Positions 36,299 to 47,943 of a stretch of 64,000 bases of DNA are shown here, in pieces. The first letter of the stretch is position 1. Each line of letters opens with the position of its first letter. Position numbers and translations under genes: made by a program. The notes under the pieces were generated by a model. It was not told where the DNA came from. It ran no database searches and worked only from the letters and a program-made list of their open reading frames with translations. The stretch comes from Liolophura sinensis (taxonomy: Eukaryota; Mollusca; Polyplacophora; Chitonida; Chitonidae). Where the stretch lies: NCBI RefSeq assembly GCF_032854445.1, contig NC_088307.1, positions 3,598,001 through 3,662,000 of the forward strand, given 5' to 3'.

Positions 36299-36420
36299 GG
36301 TACGTGGGAAGGCCTGCCAGTAACCTACAGACCGTGCCTGGTTTCCTCCCACCATAATGCTGGCCGCCGTCATATAAGTGAAATATTCTTGAGTACGGCG
36401 TAAAACACCAATGAAAAAAA
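36299..36420 (+). mobile_element. Headless SINE 3' module in the 5' intron of ABHD14 copy A
   Basis: Begins at 'TACGTGGGAAGGCCTGCC' and ends 'GGCGTAAAACACCAATGAAA'. It starts at the same internal point as the outer arm of the foldback at 50522-51052. Confidence 0.8.
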
Positions 36421-37073
36421 TTAAAGAAATTGTCTCCAATCAGTGCAGGGCAATTTCTGATCACCATTATTTCGGCTTCTTCCATTGATAATAGCAGCTT
36501 TGGTGACAATTTCTAGCAAAAAATGAAATAAAGAGTTGCAACGTGGGGAACAACAGAATGTTTGGGCAGTGAAGGGAACCAAGGGATAATATGTGGTACG
36601 CCTTTGTTACGGTATGCTGGAAAAGGTGACTATATAAATGACAATCGTGTGGACTGTTGGAAAGGCCCAAAACATGGTTAACAAACCCGTCCTGATGGAC
36701 TGGGAATAACATGAATCTATGAATTACATTAATATTTCACTGCCACATGTCACGAAACACCATTTGGCCCATTGCATTACTATCATTGGTGTATTTTTGC
36801 CACGTCGCTATCCAAACCAGGTCAGCTTAGCAACGTATTTAAAATCATTCGACTTCAAGTGTAGAACTAGTGCACGTTCATGCTCGATTAACGCGTTCAG
36901 CGTCATATTATCTTAACGTAATAAACCACAGTGTTTCTAAAGTGACAGAATGAGATTTCACACAAGGCTTAATCTATTCCAAACTAGACACACTTCATCA
37001 ACCCAAGGAGGATTCTACCTGTGGTTGACGATTCCGACAAAAAGTGAAACTTCAGAGAAAAGGCTATTCTTAC

Positions 37074-37135
37074 CTCTAAGCCTAAAGAGCCAATAATATT
37101 CCTCAACAAGGGAGACAACTTTTCAAATCCTTTTG
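37074..37135 (-). other. Probable 5' non-coding exon of ABHD14 copy A
   Basis: Minus-strand segment ending at a strong donor (GAG|GTAAGA, GT at 37073-37072). It aligns with 49182-49240, upstream of copy B, through 'CAAGGGAGACAACTTTTCAA' (plus strand) and the flanking 'AGAGCCAA'. The matching acceptor is probably at 34884/34885, giving a 5' UTR of 62 nt in the coding exon. The start of this exon is not defined. Confidence 0.5.
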
Positions 37136-37674
37136 AAACGAAGTGCAAAATTTCAATCGCATGAATTTATGTTATGTGGGTATTACCCACTTGTACCACA
37201 TTGTTAACGTTTAAATTTAGCTATTTCCTGTACCAGTGCAAGGAAAGACAAAAATGTATCACATTGTATATACGATAAATCAAATTCTTGGTTTTTATTT
37301 CTTAATAAGGCTTCAAAGTTGTAGGTGGGGGTGGGGGTGGGGGGTCGGGGATAGAGCCCGAGGAGCGGATGTACACTATATCAGCTGTCCTCGTGTTCCT
37401 AGTAAGTTCATTCGCGCGTCGTTTCGGAAAATTCCTAAGCTCTGAGGGGAATTTGAATAAAATAGTCGACTTATTAAGAGATACAAAACATGCTTCAAAA
37501 ATGAATTTTTTATTCTTATTGTTATTTATAAATTGATTCATTTATTTACTGCATAACTCAAACTTAATTTCCCCATAAAGCCTCATAGACTTCGTTTAAG
37601 TGCGCATTTTTCACACATAGTATTTTGTCACACAGGCCACATTAATTTAGCATAGGCTTCAGAATATTTTCCTT

Positions 37675-37866
37675 GATTTATTCAATTCGTGTTTTGCACC
37701 GTACCGGTCGCGCCCTACTCAAGACTATTTGACTTAATATACGATGGCGGCCAGCATAATATTATGGTGGAACGAAATTGGAGGGAGATTTGGGAAAAGC
37801 CACGGCCATCCGCGGCTTGCTGGCATTCTTCCCACGTCATTCCACCGAAGAGGAAGTCAGCATGAG
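37675..37866 (-). mobile_element. Diverged SINE copy
   Basis: Minus-oriented, with 'GATGGCGGCCAGCATAATAT' and 'CCATCCGCGGCTTGCTGGC'. The body has a small insertion and the head is missing. Confidence 0.7.
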
Positions 37867-38154
37867 GTAGGCCTACAACATATATAAATATTTGAATATT
37901 CTACAGAGTATCGCGCAACACTGCCGTTTAGAGAAAAATAAAATGACGGGTATAAGATTTGGATGGACGATGAATATTTTCCAGAAATTCTCAAACAGGT
38001 TTGCCAATTTACACTAATATTGAAGTCAATCCATGGGAATTTTAATTTGTCTGCTTTTTAAGCAGTATCCGATTGAATTACTCCCGGAATGCATGATTTA
38101 CGTTTCTTGCTTAGTCGGACAACCATATATTTCGTCTTGGGAATTGAATGTCCT

Positions 38155-38287
38155 TATTTTATTTTATTTATTTGGTGGTTTACGCCGCAATCAAGAATAT
38201 TTCACTTGCATGACGGCGCCCAGCATAATGACTGGAGGTAACCGGGTAGAATCCAGGGGAAATCCACGACCATCCGCAAGTTGCTGC
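38155..38287 (-). mobile_element. Truncated SINE 3' module
   Basis: Minus-oriented fragment from a TTTA-rich end to 'CCATCCGCAAGTTGCTGC'. Confidence 0.75.
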
Positions 38288-38849
38288 TTTATTTTATTTT
38301 ACACGATACCATACAAATAGTGTGTCTAATTCATTAATTCCACAGCACAGACACAAAATTTTCTGTGTTTTTACCAGCGAGGGTGACACTGATATCAACT
38401 GTGAAAAAATATAAAAACAAGGAAATGTGTGATTTTTAATACTAATATCGCTCATATAGATATTAAAATAACTGTTCCTATAGAACACACTCTGGGGGAA
38501 CTCCACATGTAGGCCTAATTTCATTTTGGTTTACTTGTTAATATATAGCACAGGGGATAACTGCATGAAACCCATAAGAATTTCGTGCAAAACAAGTTAA
38601 TGATCACTGTAACTCTTCAACCTTTTCACCTTTTGCAAGATATTGATTCAAGTATATTCTAAAGACATTATTCTGTGTAGACGGATATTTTTGAGGCTCT
38701 GAAATTGGCCAATCCAACCAATGTACTTTTGCCTCCAAAATCAAATTAAATGTGTGCATACACTGCACTGAAAGTTGCTCTATGAGAAAAGGTTTAGGAA
38801 TTTGGATACTTAGATTATGCTCACTATAATGTACTATAATGTAATCACT

Positions 38850-39620
38850 ATACATGTACAACGGTGTCAAGTCCAAACGGACCCATATACTCAACAATGC
38901 TTAGAAATTTCACAGAGGCAATATTCATAAGAGGGAAAATCCACAGTATAACCGAGTGTATGACGAAATATACACAAAATTCCACAGACAGGGTCCGTGT
39001 ACTAATAAGCACTGTGTACAAAAGAGCACAAATTAAATATACAAGTTCAGAATGAACAAGTGCTCGGTGGAGATATGATATAACAAAGCCAGAGGTTACA
39101 AAGACACCAAAATTCAGCACAAAAGGCCTACTAAAGTAACACGCAGCGAAAGCATCCAAAACTCTCAATAATTCTCCTTTTTCCCTCTTTGACCTGCTTT
39201 CATAGGTCTTATATAGACTGGTGGAATTTTCTAGAATAAGAAAATTCTTGAACACTTGTTGTAAACAAACAGGCCCCGTACTGAGCGTACTCTGGAACAT
39301 TCTAAGGCAGAGGCAGACAGCAGGCCCTGAACTCAGCATATGTAAACAGTGGCAAGCTAAATTTAGAAGCTAACGGCGGTTGTTCACATAACATTATACT
39401 GTCTTTATAAGAGATATTCTGATACCATCAGCTACATTGTATTCTCAATACAGAACGATATCTCCTGTTTCATCAACAGAACCTCTAGTAACCTGAGAGC
39501 CATGTGCAGATCTCCTGCAGAATTTACTATCTAAATATAGCTGTACGCCCATCAGATTTGTGGGACAAAGCTGCCCTTCGCCACGTAGTACCCTCATCAA
39601 TTAACCTGTTAGCACCCACA
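38850..39620 (-). mobile_element. Possible solo LTR or retroelement promoter remnant
   Basis: On the minus strand there is a well-formed TATA box in 'CCAGTCTATATAAGACC' (plus 39208-39216) after a palindromic 'TTCTAGAA'-type segment and before a purine-rich 'AAAGAGGGAAAAAGGAG', a layout often seen in retrotransposon LTRs. The 163-codon frame at 38848-39339 overlaps this and looks non-coding. No flanking duplication or element interior was identified. Confidence 0.3.
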
Positions 39621-39743
39621 GTTGAACAGTCTCTGAGTGTAATCAGGCTTCGTGAGTGATATTTTGGAATATGACTACAACATAAATGTAGCACTGTTTG
39701 CGTGGGTATTTTTTCTGGACACTGAAATATGCTGAATCTGTTT

Positions 39744-40013
39744 ACTCATTCATTTCATCGGTGTTTTAGTCCGTACTCAAGAATATCTCACTTGCGGTGT
39801 TCGAGGGCGGCCAGCATTATGGTTGGAGGAAACTAAACAGAGCCAGGAGGAAACCCACGAGCATCCACAGGTTGCTGGCAGACCTTCCCATGTACGTCTG
39901 GAGAGGAAGTCAGCATGAGCTGGACTTGATCTCATATCAACCCCATTGGTGGAAGGTTCCTGGGTCACTGCGCCACACTGGCGTGCTAACCTCCTCCGCC
40001 ACGAAGACCCCTT
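39744..40013 (-). mobile_element. Full-length SINE copy
   Basis: Minus-oriented, with the complete body and a tRNA-like head ('GGAGGAGGTTAGCACGCC'). The first body segment has a small rearrangement ('CTTGCGGTGTTCGAGGGCGG'). Confidence 0.88.
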
Positions 40014-40164
40014 ACAGTATTTGACTTGAATGTTTGTCCATGACTACATATTTTACCAGATTCTGATATAATATATGATAACATAGACATTTGAAACAGT
40101 CAACGGTAAACAGCAGGATTGGTATAAACATTGCATGCATATATTACAATATTGGATGCGACGA

Positions 40165-40255
40165 TACGCAAGGATTGTATCTATGCAGGTAAGGATTGTA
40201 TTTATGCAGGTAAGGATTTTATCTATGCAGGTAAGGATTGTATCTATGCACAAGC
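40165..40255. repeat. 21-bp tandem repeat, about 4 copies
   Basis: Units of 'AAGGATTGTATCTATGCAGG' type in the region between the two ABHD14 genes. Confidence 0.9.
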
Positions 40256-40929
40256 ATTATAAAGAACATATATGAATATACATAAATATAGAATAAAATG
40301 GGAAGCACATAATATATGAAATATATCTGAAAAAGAAAATGCCCCAAAAAATTAACTGATACTGATATTCTGATGGGCATATGACCATGCTCTTTTCATG
40401 AGATAGCTGGTAAAAATATAAACACATAATATCAGGGTCATTTGCCTGTGATATTACACTAGGAGAATGCCAGCTTTCATATCATCCACAATGGAGAGAT
40501 ACAACAGTCCCAGTCACACTATAGCCTCTAAAGTGGTTTCAGCCCATTGCCCATAGCATTCACAAATTCACATCTGAATGTATAGAAACAAAGTTGTGCA
40601 GCCCAGAAAATGACAAAAATAAGGATCTTCATGTCCACTGATAAAATTTGTGTTACTCGTCACGACTGCAGGGCACAAAGCTTGTGAAACATAATTCCAG
40701 GATTTGGTTTTCTGCGAACAAAAACTTTAGTTTTTATGATCAACAATGCTGCCTTACAGGAACACCATGCAAAGGACACCAGTATATATATTGATGAATA
40801 CAAAATAAATGAGCCTTTGATCAATTTTTAAGATCTTTGTATTCCAGCTTCAGTTCTGAGCATGTTCTGCTGGACTTATCAAGAAATGGCACATAAGGAG
40901 TTGTCAAGATGAAGATGCCACTACAATAA

Positions 40930-41195
40930 TCACCTCTTTGTACAATCTGAACACTTGCCTCCACATTTTAAATATGTACCCATATGTACAACATCTTCCA
41001 GTACAGACTAAACATATGTCTGTACAGTCTAAACGGGCCTGTATGTACAACCTAAACACTTGTCTGTGCAACCTAAACATTTGTCTATACAGTTTAAACA
41101 CCGGTCTGTACAGTCTAAACTTGCCTGTATGTACAAACTAAACACTTGCCTGTACAGTCTAAACACCTGTCAATACAGTCTAAACATCTGCCTGA
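40930..41195. repeat. Degenerate repeat in the 3' flank of ABHD14 copy B
   Basis: Same 'ACAGTCTAAACA' units as after copy A and at the same distance from the stop codon. It marks the downstream limit of the duplicated segment that I can see. Confidence 0.8.
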
Positions 41196-41234
41196 CATAC
41201 AATGTTAATGTCACATGTACCTCTAGATTTAAAC

Positions 41235-44200
41235 TCAGGTGTTCTTTGCAGTGATATCTTCTAAAAAGTTGTACAAATACAGGTGAAATTCATCCGGTTT
41301 GCTGATGTAAGCAGCATGGCCTCCGTCCTTCATGACATATGTCTTGTGGTTGGGAATGTTCTTCAGGTTTTCCAGTGATTGGTGACCCAAACCTGTGTCC
41401 TTCTCACCGTAAACAATCAAAATCGGCACCTGAAAGCAGATATATTCATAGGAGTTAACAGGATGTATGCAAAAGATACTTTAGTTGAAAGGAAAGTATG
41501 GTTCTAAAGAAATTTATGACAAAGAACAAAATCAGAAAAAAATTATATTTCTAATAAATACTCTACCTTACTTATTCTATTTTTAGGACAGACATCAGTA
41601 GTGCTGAAAGCAAAGAATTACATTTCTCTCTCCGTTTTGTGGTAAACTAAAAATATGAATATGTTGTTCATTAGATGGACTAACCATGTGAGAGAAAAAG
41701 AAACTAAATATTCCTACTACAGTTACACATATATTGACCAAAAGAGCAGATCTGGTGTCCCAAAAATTAGAAGAATTAGAGTATTTTACACGGAATACAT
41801 GGAATATGATTATATATACCATTGATGAACATACTTTGAACGCAGGGGAACAGCTGAGCGCTCCCAATTCAAGCTCTCCCCTCTACAAATTTGTTTGACG
41901 GCTACAATGCATCACCACTGATATCACCACAGTAAGCTACTTAATTTCCAGGCTGATCCGCTTGGAGCATTACAAAAAACACAGTTTTAAAACCATTTTT
42001 ATGCCGCATCATACACTTCGTATTAGGAACCAAAAAGCCAGCACTTCAAGTGTCCCATAATGTTCCACATGACCTGTAGCAATGGTACTATCTCACCAGT
42101 TTACGTTATGCCAAGTGGTGCATGTATGTAATATAAACCACACATGCATTTCAAAGAGAAGCCATTTCTTGGGGATGAAATGCAATAGAGCTGGGTGCTG
42201 AGTTTTCACTTCTGGCATGTGTTTTAATGTAGCAGTGGCATACATACCAGATTCAATATCCGTTTCATTGAAACTTTACACTGTAAATCATATCCCTATT
42301 CACAATAACTTGTATTGAGTGTAGCTGCTCCACTGTACTGAGTGTAGCTGTTCCACTGTATTGAGTGTAGCTGCTCCACTGTATTGAGTGTAGCTGCTCC
42401 ACTGTACTGAGTGTAGCTGCTCCACTGTACTGAGTGTAGCTGCTCCACTGTACTGAGTGTAGCTGCTCCACTGTATTGAGTGTAGCTGCTCCACTGTATT
42501 GAGTGTAGCTGCTCCACTGTATTGAGTGTAGCTGCTCCACTGTATTGAGTGTAGCTGCTCCACTGTATTGAGTGTAGCTGCTCCACTGTATTGAGTGTAG
42601 CTGCTCCACTGTACTGCATGTAGCTGCTCCACTGTACTGCATGTAGCTGCTCCACTGTATTGAGTGTAGCTGCTCCTTTGTACTGAGTGTAGCTGCGTGT
42701 AGTTTCTCCACTGTACTGAGTGTAGCTGCTCCACTGTATTGAGTGTAGCTGCTTCACTGTACTGAGTGTAGCTGCTCCACTGTATTGAGTGTAGCTGCTC
42801 CTCTGTATTGAGTGTAGCTGCTCCACTGTATTTGTAGTTACAGAATATTACCTACAATTTCGCACGTGACTATTGTTCACTTTCACACGATCTGTGTTAG
42901 AGACAAGATGACAGAAGAGAGTGATTAGCCCCCTGCCCGTTTCAGTCTCTGCGTGGCACTTGGCAGCAACTGCTGCTAACCCTCACCACATAGGGTCAAG
43001 TCACTGACAGTGAGGTGTGTAGGTCTGCTGGCTAGTAGGGCTACATGTTCATCTCTAAATATACCCATGGATGAAACAGAAGAAGGTATCAAGACTTTGT
43101 GATGTCTACTATAAACCTTTAAATTCCAATCACCGTCTCAAAGCATGACCATGCCAAAGAAAATGCACAGTGTACACTGCAGACAAATCACCTCACACCG
43201 TCATCAGGTGAACGGTTGTCTGCTGAGAGCCCTCAATATGCAAGAAATATGTGTACAATCGTATTTCAGCTAAAAACAAATTTCATTGAGAAATATCTGT
43301 CATCAGCTTCCTGTGTTCATGTAATTCCAATTACAGATTACAAATTCAGTCTACAATCACGTTTGTTTCCTTACAATCGGAACTGTCCTCCTATTGTACA
43401 AGAGTTACCTTTCTTGCGTTTTGAAATCGGGAACCCCTACTAAACTCAGAAAACATAATTTCCGAAACTACCACGATTAACTTTGACCCCTTTTCGAGAG
43501 AACTGTGTTCAAGTCCAACATATCGGGAGTCAGAAAGGCTATGTCCATGTTCTTGACATTTTAGAAGTTTACACAGCACTGTCTGGCTACATAAAGTGCA
43601 TGTCTTATGATTACCAGTACGCAAATATGCTTACGTGTCGCCAGCGACATGCAAGACGGATATAATAGATGTGGAGATTCAAACCCTTTGATTGCAAGTT
43701 GTGGCTTTAAATGCAGTTTGAGTGATCATCTGCTGGTAACTGGCAAGTAAGGATTTGCAGGGTGCTAAGTCCTATTATAGCTTTGTACATCAAGAGCTGT
43801 GCATGCATACTTAATGGTGAGCTTGTTCATTACATTCGGGGACTGTCCATATAATTCCCTGACCACCTCTGATGCTTTCCCTTGGTGCCCAGTCAGTAAG
43901 AACCTCAAACAACACGGTGAATCCTGGGATACACTTTCCGGGTCCCAGGGCGAAACTTAAGGTCATTTATTATATCAACAAGTCAATACTGACTTCACAG
44001 ATTTATCCTCCATCAACCATGACCGTTGATGTACATGTAAGTGTTTACTTAGCCTGACCTAAAAGCTGACTGTCACTGTACATAGTACTGGTCATAGCAT
44101 AAACAAACCAATAAACACATAAATCTTACCTTGATGTTCTTGTACAACTCTGGGGTGAAAGAGTCTGTTGCTACCGGGGCCAGTGATACGAATCCTTGTA

Positions 44201-47200
44201 TATGTTCTTCTCCCTTAGCAAGCAGAGGAATGGCCAACTGGCCACTAGCAGATGGGCTCACCACAACTGGCTTGTCCAGCTTGAGGGCTTGGATCAGATT
44301 CACCAGGAATTCCACTGCATCTTTTGACAGAACAGACCCTGTCAATGTAACAACAACACATTTATCAAAACACACTGCCCAACATCTCCCCAAAACCAAT
44401 AACGAATATGCTACAGTATAACATTTCTAAGTTTAGCACAACAGAGTGGTAACAATTTGAAGCAAGACATTCATGTCATTCATTGGATTAGTATTCAACA
44501 GAAAAGTTTTACAGCAGAGGCAACAATAAGCTTCTTTATGAAATTATTATGAAAATATTAAGAAACTTCAGCAGGCACAAGCAACTTTTATACATAAAAT
44601 CCTTCCTTTCTTGTTTTCTTATCCATATCTCATCAACTTATTAATAGACACAGATGTAGGAAACTTGAAAGAGACTCAGGAAACCAGACAGATCCTGAGG
44701 AAAATAGAATACGACTACACCAGTCGTACGAAAACAGATTGTGTCTGAAGAAATCACACAAAGTCTTGAGTAACAAAGTAAGAGCACAAAGAGTAAGAGA
44801 AAGGAAGAAAGAGTCAACAGAAAAACAGTCAATCTCTGAGGAAACCAGACAGTCTGAAAAAAAAATGGCAGGAAACCAGACAATTTGAAAAAACCAGACA
44901 GCAGATGAGAAAACCAGTCAGAAGATGAGAAAACCATACAGAGGATAAAGATATCAGAAACAGAATGAAGAAAACCAGGCGGAGGATGAGGAGCCAGACG
45001 GAAGATCTCATAACCAGGCAATCTAAGAAAACCCTCCAATCTTAGAAAAACACACAAGACAATGAGGAAACCAGGCATACTCTGAAGAAACCAGGTAAAG
45101 AATGAGGAAATCAAAGAAAACCAGACAGAGGATGAGGAGCCAGACGGAAGATCTCATAACCAGGCAATCTAAGAAAACCCTCCAATCTTAGAAAAACACA
45201 CAAGACAATGAGGAAACCAGGCATACTCTGAAGAAACCAGGTAAAGAATGAGGAAATCAAAGAAAACCAGACAGAGGATGAGGAGCCAGACGGAAGATCT
45301 CATAACCAGGCAATCTAAGAAAACCCTCCAATCTTAGAAAAACACACAAGACAATGAGGAAAGACGAGGATGATGGAACCAGACGGAAGATCTCATAACC
45401 AGGCAATCTAAGAAAACCCTCCAATCTTAGCAAAACAGACAAGAGAATGAGGAAACCAGGCATACTCTGAAGAAACCAGGTAAAGAATGAGGAAATCAAA
45501 GAAAACCAGACAGAGGATGATGGAACCAGACAGAATCTGAAAAACCAGGCAAACCTGCGGATGGTCGTGGGTTTCCCCCAGGCTCTGCCCGATTTCCATC
45601 CACCATAATGCTGGCCGCCGTCGTACAAGTGAAATATTCTTGAGTACAGCGTAAAACACCAATCAAATAAATAAATAAATAAAAACCAGGCAGAGGATGA
45701 AAAAACCAGGCAGAGGAAGAAAAACCAGGCGGAGGATGAGAAAACTAGGCAGAGGATGAGTAAATCAGTCAATCAGAGAAAAGCTGGCAGAGTCTGAGAA
45801 AAGTGGGCAGAATCAAAGAAAAGTGGTCAGAATCTGAGAAAAGTGGGCAGAATCTGAGAAAAGTGGGCAGAATCTGAGAAAAGTGGGCAGAGGATGAGGA
45901 AATCAATCACCCTGAGAAAACCAGGCAGAGGATAATTTTAACTTGGCAATTTAAGAAAAACATGCAGAGAAAGCCAGGTAGAAGACGAAACCAGGCAATG
46001 GGAGAAAACCAGGCAGAGACTGAAGAAAGCTAGTACCACAGCTGTAAGGCTTCTTCATATCTGGTCCGTCCAGATGACTTCTATAAGCCTGAGGCTGAAG
46101 TACCACAGCTGTGAAGTTTCATGGTCTACCATGAAGTTTGACAGAAACTAGCTTTGAACAGTCTTTCACACTAAGCTTTCTCGCCTTATATACACCTTGT
46201 ACATGTAATGTATGTAATGATGAAAGACCCCTGAATACATGCATGTTTACCCTATATTGCATTACACTCACCAGGCCTGTTTATGGCCACCATTCTAAAG
46301 CCCAAGGCTCCAAATGTCTCCAGAGTTTTGATTTCCTTCCAATTCTGAGCTGAAAAGCTGGCACCGTGCAAGAGAAGGACATCTTGTTTTGACTTTGTTG
46401 TGGGCACACCCTGGATGTAAGTAACGTCACCTTCCTGTAACACGCATTATGCTAATCAGCCTACAAGAAGTTTTACCAAAAGCAGCCTTCCATAACAAAT
46501 GATAATCAAATTGCATAGAAAGCTTGCCTTAGCCGCCTTCCATACAAATGATAATCAAATGGCATAGAAAGCTGACCTGACAGAGTTTATAGTTTCTTGC
46601 AATGTTTTTCATCCTTGAATTTCTCAGGTATGACCATCCTCCAACTTGTTTTCAAACGAAGAGTTATACATTCCTTCCCATTTCTTCACTATGAGTAGCT
46701 CACTCGCTCTGATTAGTTTTCACAGATCGATTGCTTGACTTGTGCAATAACAACATAGTCATCAACAATTTTTAGTTTCCTGGGTGCGAGGAACTCTGGT
46801 GTGTCCAAGTAATCACAGAAAACCTCCCTTTTGACTACATGAACCATCATAAAAGAACAGCTTACTGGCACCAAGACTCAGACAGAAGTGGAGGTAAAGT
46901 AATCCTGACTGTGTATTTTCCATCTAATTTATTTATCTCAGACACACTTGGTGTGTTATGCCCTACTGAAGAATATTTCACTTATGCCACAGTCTACCAG
47001 CGCTATGATGGAAGGAAACCAGGTAGGCCTCGAGGAAACCCACGACCATCTACAGGTTGGGATTGATCCGAAACATGTACAAACCCATTCTTCAATCTTT
47101 TTTCAACAACCTTATTTTTTGAACCAATATTTTGAAACATTCTAAGAGAACTATAGGTGTAGCAAATTAATTTAGATGTGTCTCTGTGTCTTTAATGACA

Positions 47201-47815
47201 CAAACAAATCATTTTAATCTTAAACTGCACTGAAAAAACAGTATTCCATATATCAGACACTTGAATTTATTTTATTTATTTGATTGGTGTTTAATATATT
47301 TCACTTATACGATGGCGACCAGCATTATGATGGGAGGAAAACGGGCAGACCCCAGTGGAAACCCACAACCATCCGCAAGTTGACGGACTGTGAAGCAATC
47401 TGTGCTATATTTTGATCATAAACATTAAAAATAAACATCATATTACAACTTCACACAACAAATTTTTCTGATTTACAATCCTATGATCAAATAAACATGC
47501 ATATGCTTTAAGTTGCACTTTAATTGCAACCGGTCTGCCCGCAACCTGTGGGTGGTCGTGGGTTTCCCTCAGGTTCTGCCTAGTTTCCTCTCACCATAAT
47601 GCTGGCCGCCATCGTATAAGTGAAATATTTTTGAATACGGTGTAAAACACCAATCAAATAAATAAATTAACTGCAACTGAACGGCCACTTACCCAAGTTC
47701 CAGCCTTGACCTTGACCTTGTTAGCATCCAATTTGACCTTGGTGAGGTCAACCTCTGGAACAGGCTTCAGGTCTGCCTCCATCTTCCACAATGGTATCTG
47801 GTTCAAATCAGTCAT
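41235..47815 (-). CDS. ABHD14-like alpha/beta hydrolase, soluble copy (copy B)
   Basis: Coding exons: 47693-47815, 46272-46434, 44130-44338, 41235-41429; 690 nt, 229 residues plus stop, all junctions GT/AG and in phase. The start at 47815 gives 'MTDLNQIPLWK'; an in-frame ATG at 47782 is the alternative. There is no hydrophobic anchor. After a 40-residue leader the hydrolase core matches copy A: 'QDVLLLHGASFSAQNW', elbow 'VSPSASG' (middle Ser about 125), 'YGEKD' (Asp about 176), 'GGHAAY' (His about 203). Length is close to soluble ABHD14B (210 residues in human), for which a CoA-dependent lysine deacetylase activity has been reported. The last coding exon is about 94% identical to copy A at the DNA level, so the pair arose by a late duplication or was homogenised. 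The introns hold a 23-bp array, a 1.4 kb composite array and several SINEs. Confidence 0.87.
42308..42832. repeat. 23-bp minisatellite in the last intron of ABHD14 copy B
   Basis: About 23 units of 'TGTAGCTGCTCCACTGTATT' plus 'GAG'. All three minus frames stay open because 23 bp cycles through the frames every 69 bp, which explains the overlapping 144-176 codon ORFs. Copy A has no such array here. Confidence 0.95.
42840..44100. other. Intron DNA of ABHD14 copy B, no further exon seen
   Basis: Lies between the last two coding exons of copy B. The ORFs at 43216, 43391, 43483 and 43872 have no recognised features. Confidence 0.45.
44645..46030. repeat. Composite purine-rich array with 143-bp higher units in ABHD14 copy B
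   Basis: Built on a short motif such as 'GAAAACCAGGCAGAGGATGA'. Between about 44988 and 45420 the sequence is organised in 143-bp units carrying 'AGCCAGACGGAAGATCTCAT' and 'CCCTCCAATCTTAG' (starts near 44988, 45131, 45274 and a shortened one near 45369). A SINE fragment interrupts it at 45553-45682. The homologous place in copy A (about 32600-32760) holds only a few diverged units. Confidence 0.9.
45553..45682 (+). mobile_element. Headless SINE 3' module inside the composite array
   Basis: Plus-oriented from 'AACCTGCGGATGGTCGTGG' to 'AACACCAATCAAATAAATAA'. The purine-rich array continues on both sides. Confidence 0.85.
46482..46577. repeat. About 50-bp direct duplication
   Basis: Two copies holding 'AATGATAATCAAATGGCATA' lie just upstream of the second coding exon of ABHD14 copy B on the gene's strand. 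Confidence 0.85.
46927..47058 (-). mobile_element. Diverged SINE 3' module
   Basis: Minus-oriented fragment with 'GAAGAATATTTCACTTATGC' and 'ACCCACGACCATCTACAGG' in the first coding intron of ABHD14 copy B. Confidence 0.65.
47085..47250. repeat. Copy of the MITE-like core seen at 27955-28170
   Basis: Shares 'CCAATATTTTGAAACATTCT', 'AAGAGAACTAT' and 'TCTTTAATGACA' in order with 27980-28080. The inverted right end is not evident here. Confidence 0.5.
47268..47668. mobile_element. Possible second foldback with SINE-module arms
   Basis: A minus-oriented headless SINE module at 47268-47388 faces a plus-oriented one at 47527-47668. The interior keeps a mirrored 'TTTGATCATA' / 'TATGATCAAA' pair. 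The apparent centres differ by about 18 bp, explained by a deletion of about 16 bp in the left arm ('GGTGTTTAATATATTTCAC'). Confidence 0.5.
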
Positions 47816-47943
47816 GTGATTGAATATTCAGTGTGATAACAACACATCACTTGAGAGATTCTAGAATAGTGAGGTCCAATAAATTGCAATTAACATCATT
47901 GAATTCTTATGCCTACTGTAAACCTTCAACCTTTTCAACTACT

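Noticed and set aside
38848-39339. 163-codon hydrophobic minus-strand ORF resembling a membrane protein
   Set aside because: It overlaps the TATA-bearing LTR-like segment and its hydrophobicity follows from T-rich sequence; no conserved motif.
42265-42826. Three overlapping minus-strand ORFs of 144-176 codons
   Set aside because: The 23-bp array cycles through all frames; it lies in an intron of ABHD14 copy B.
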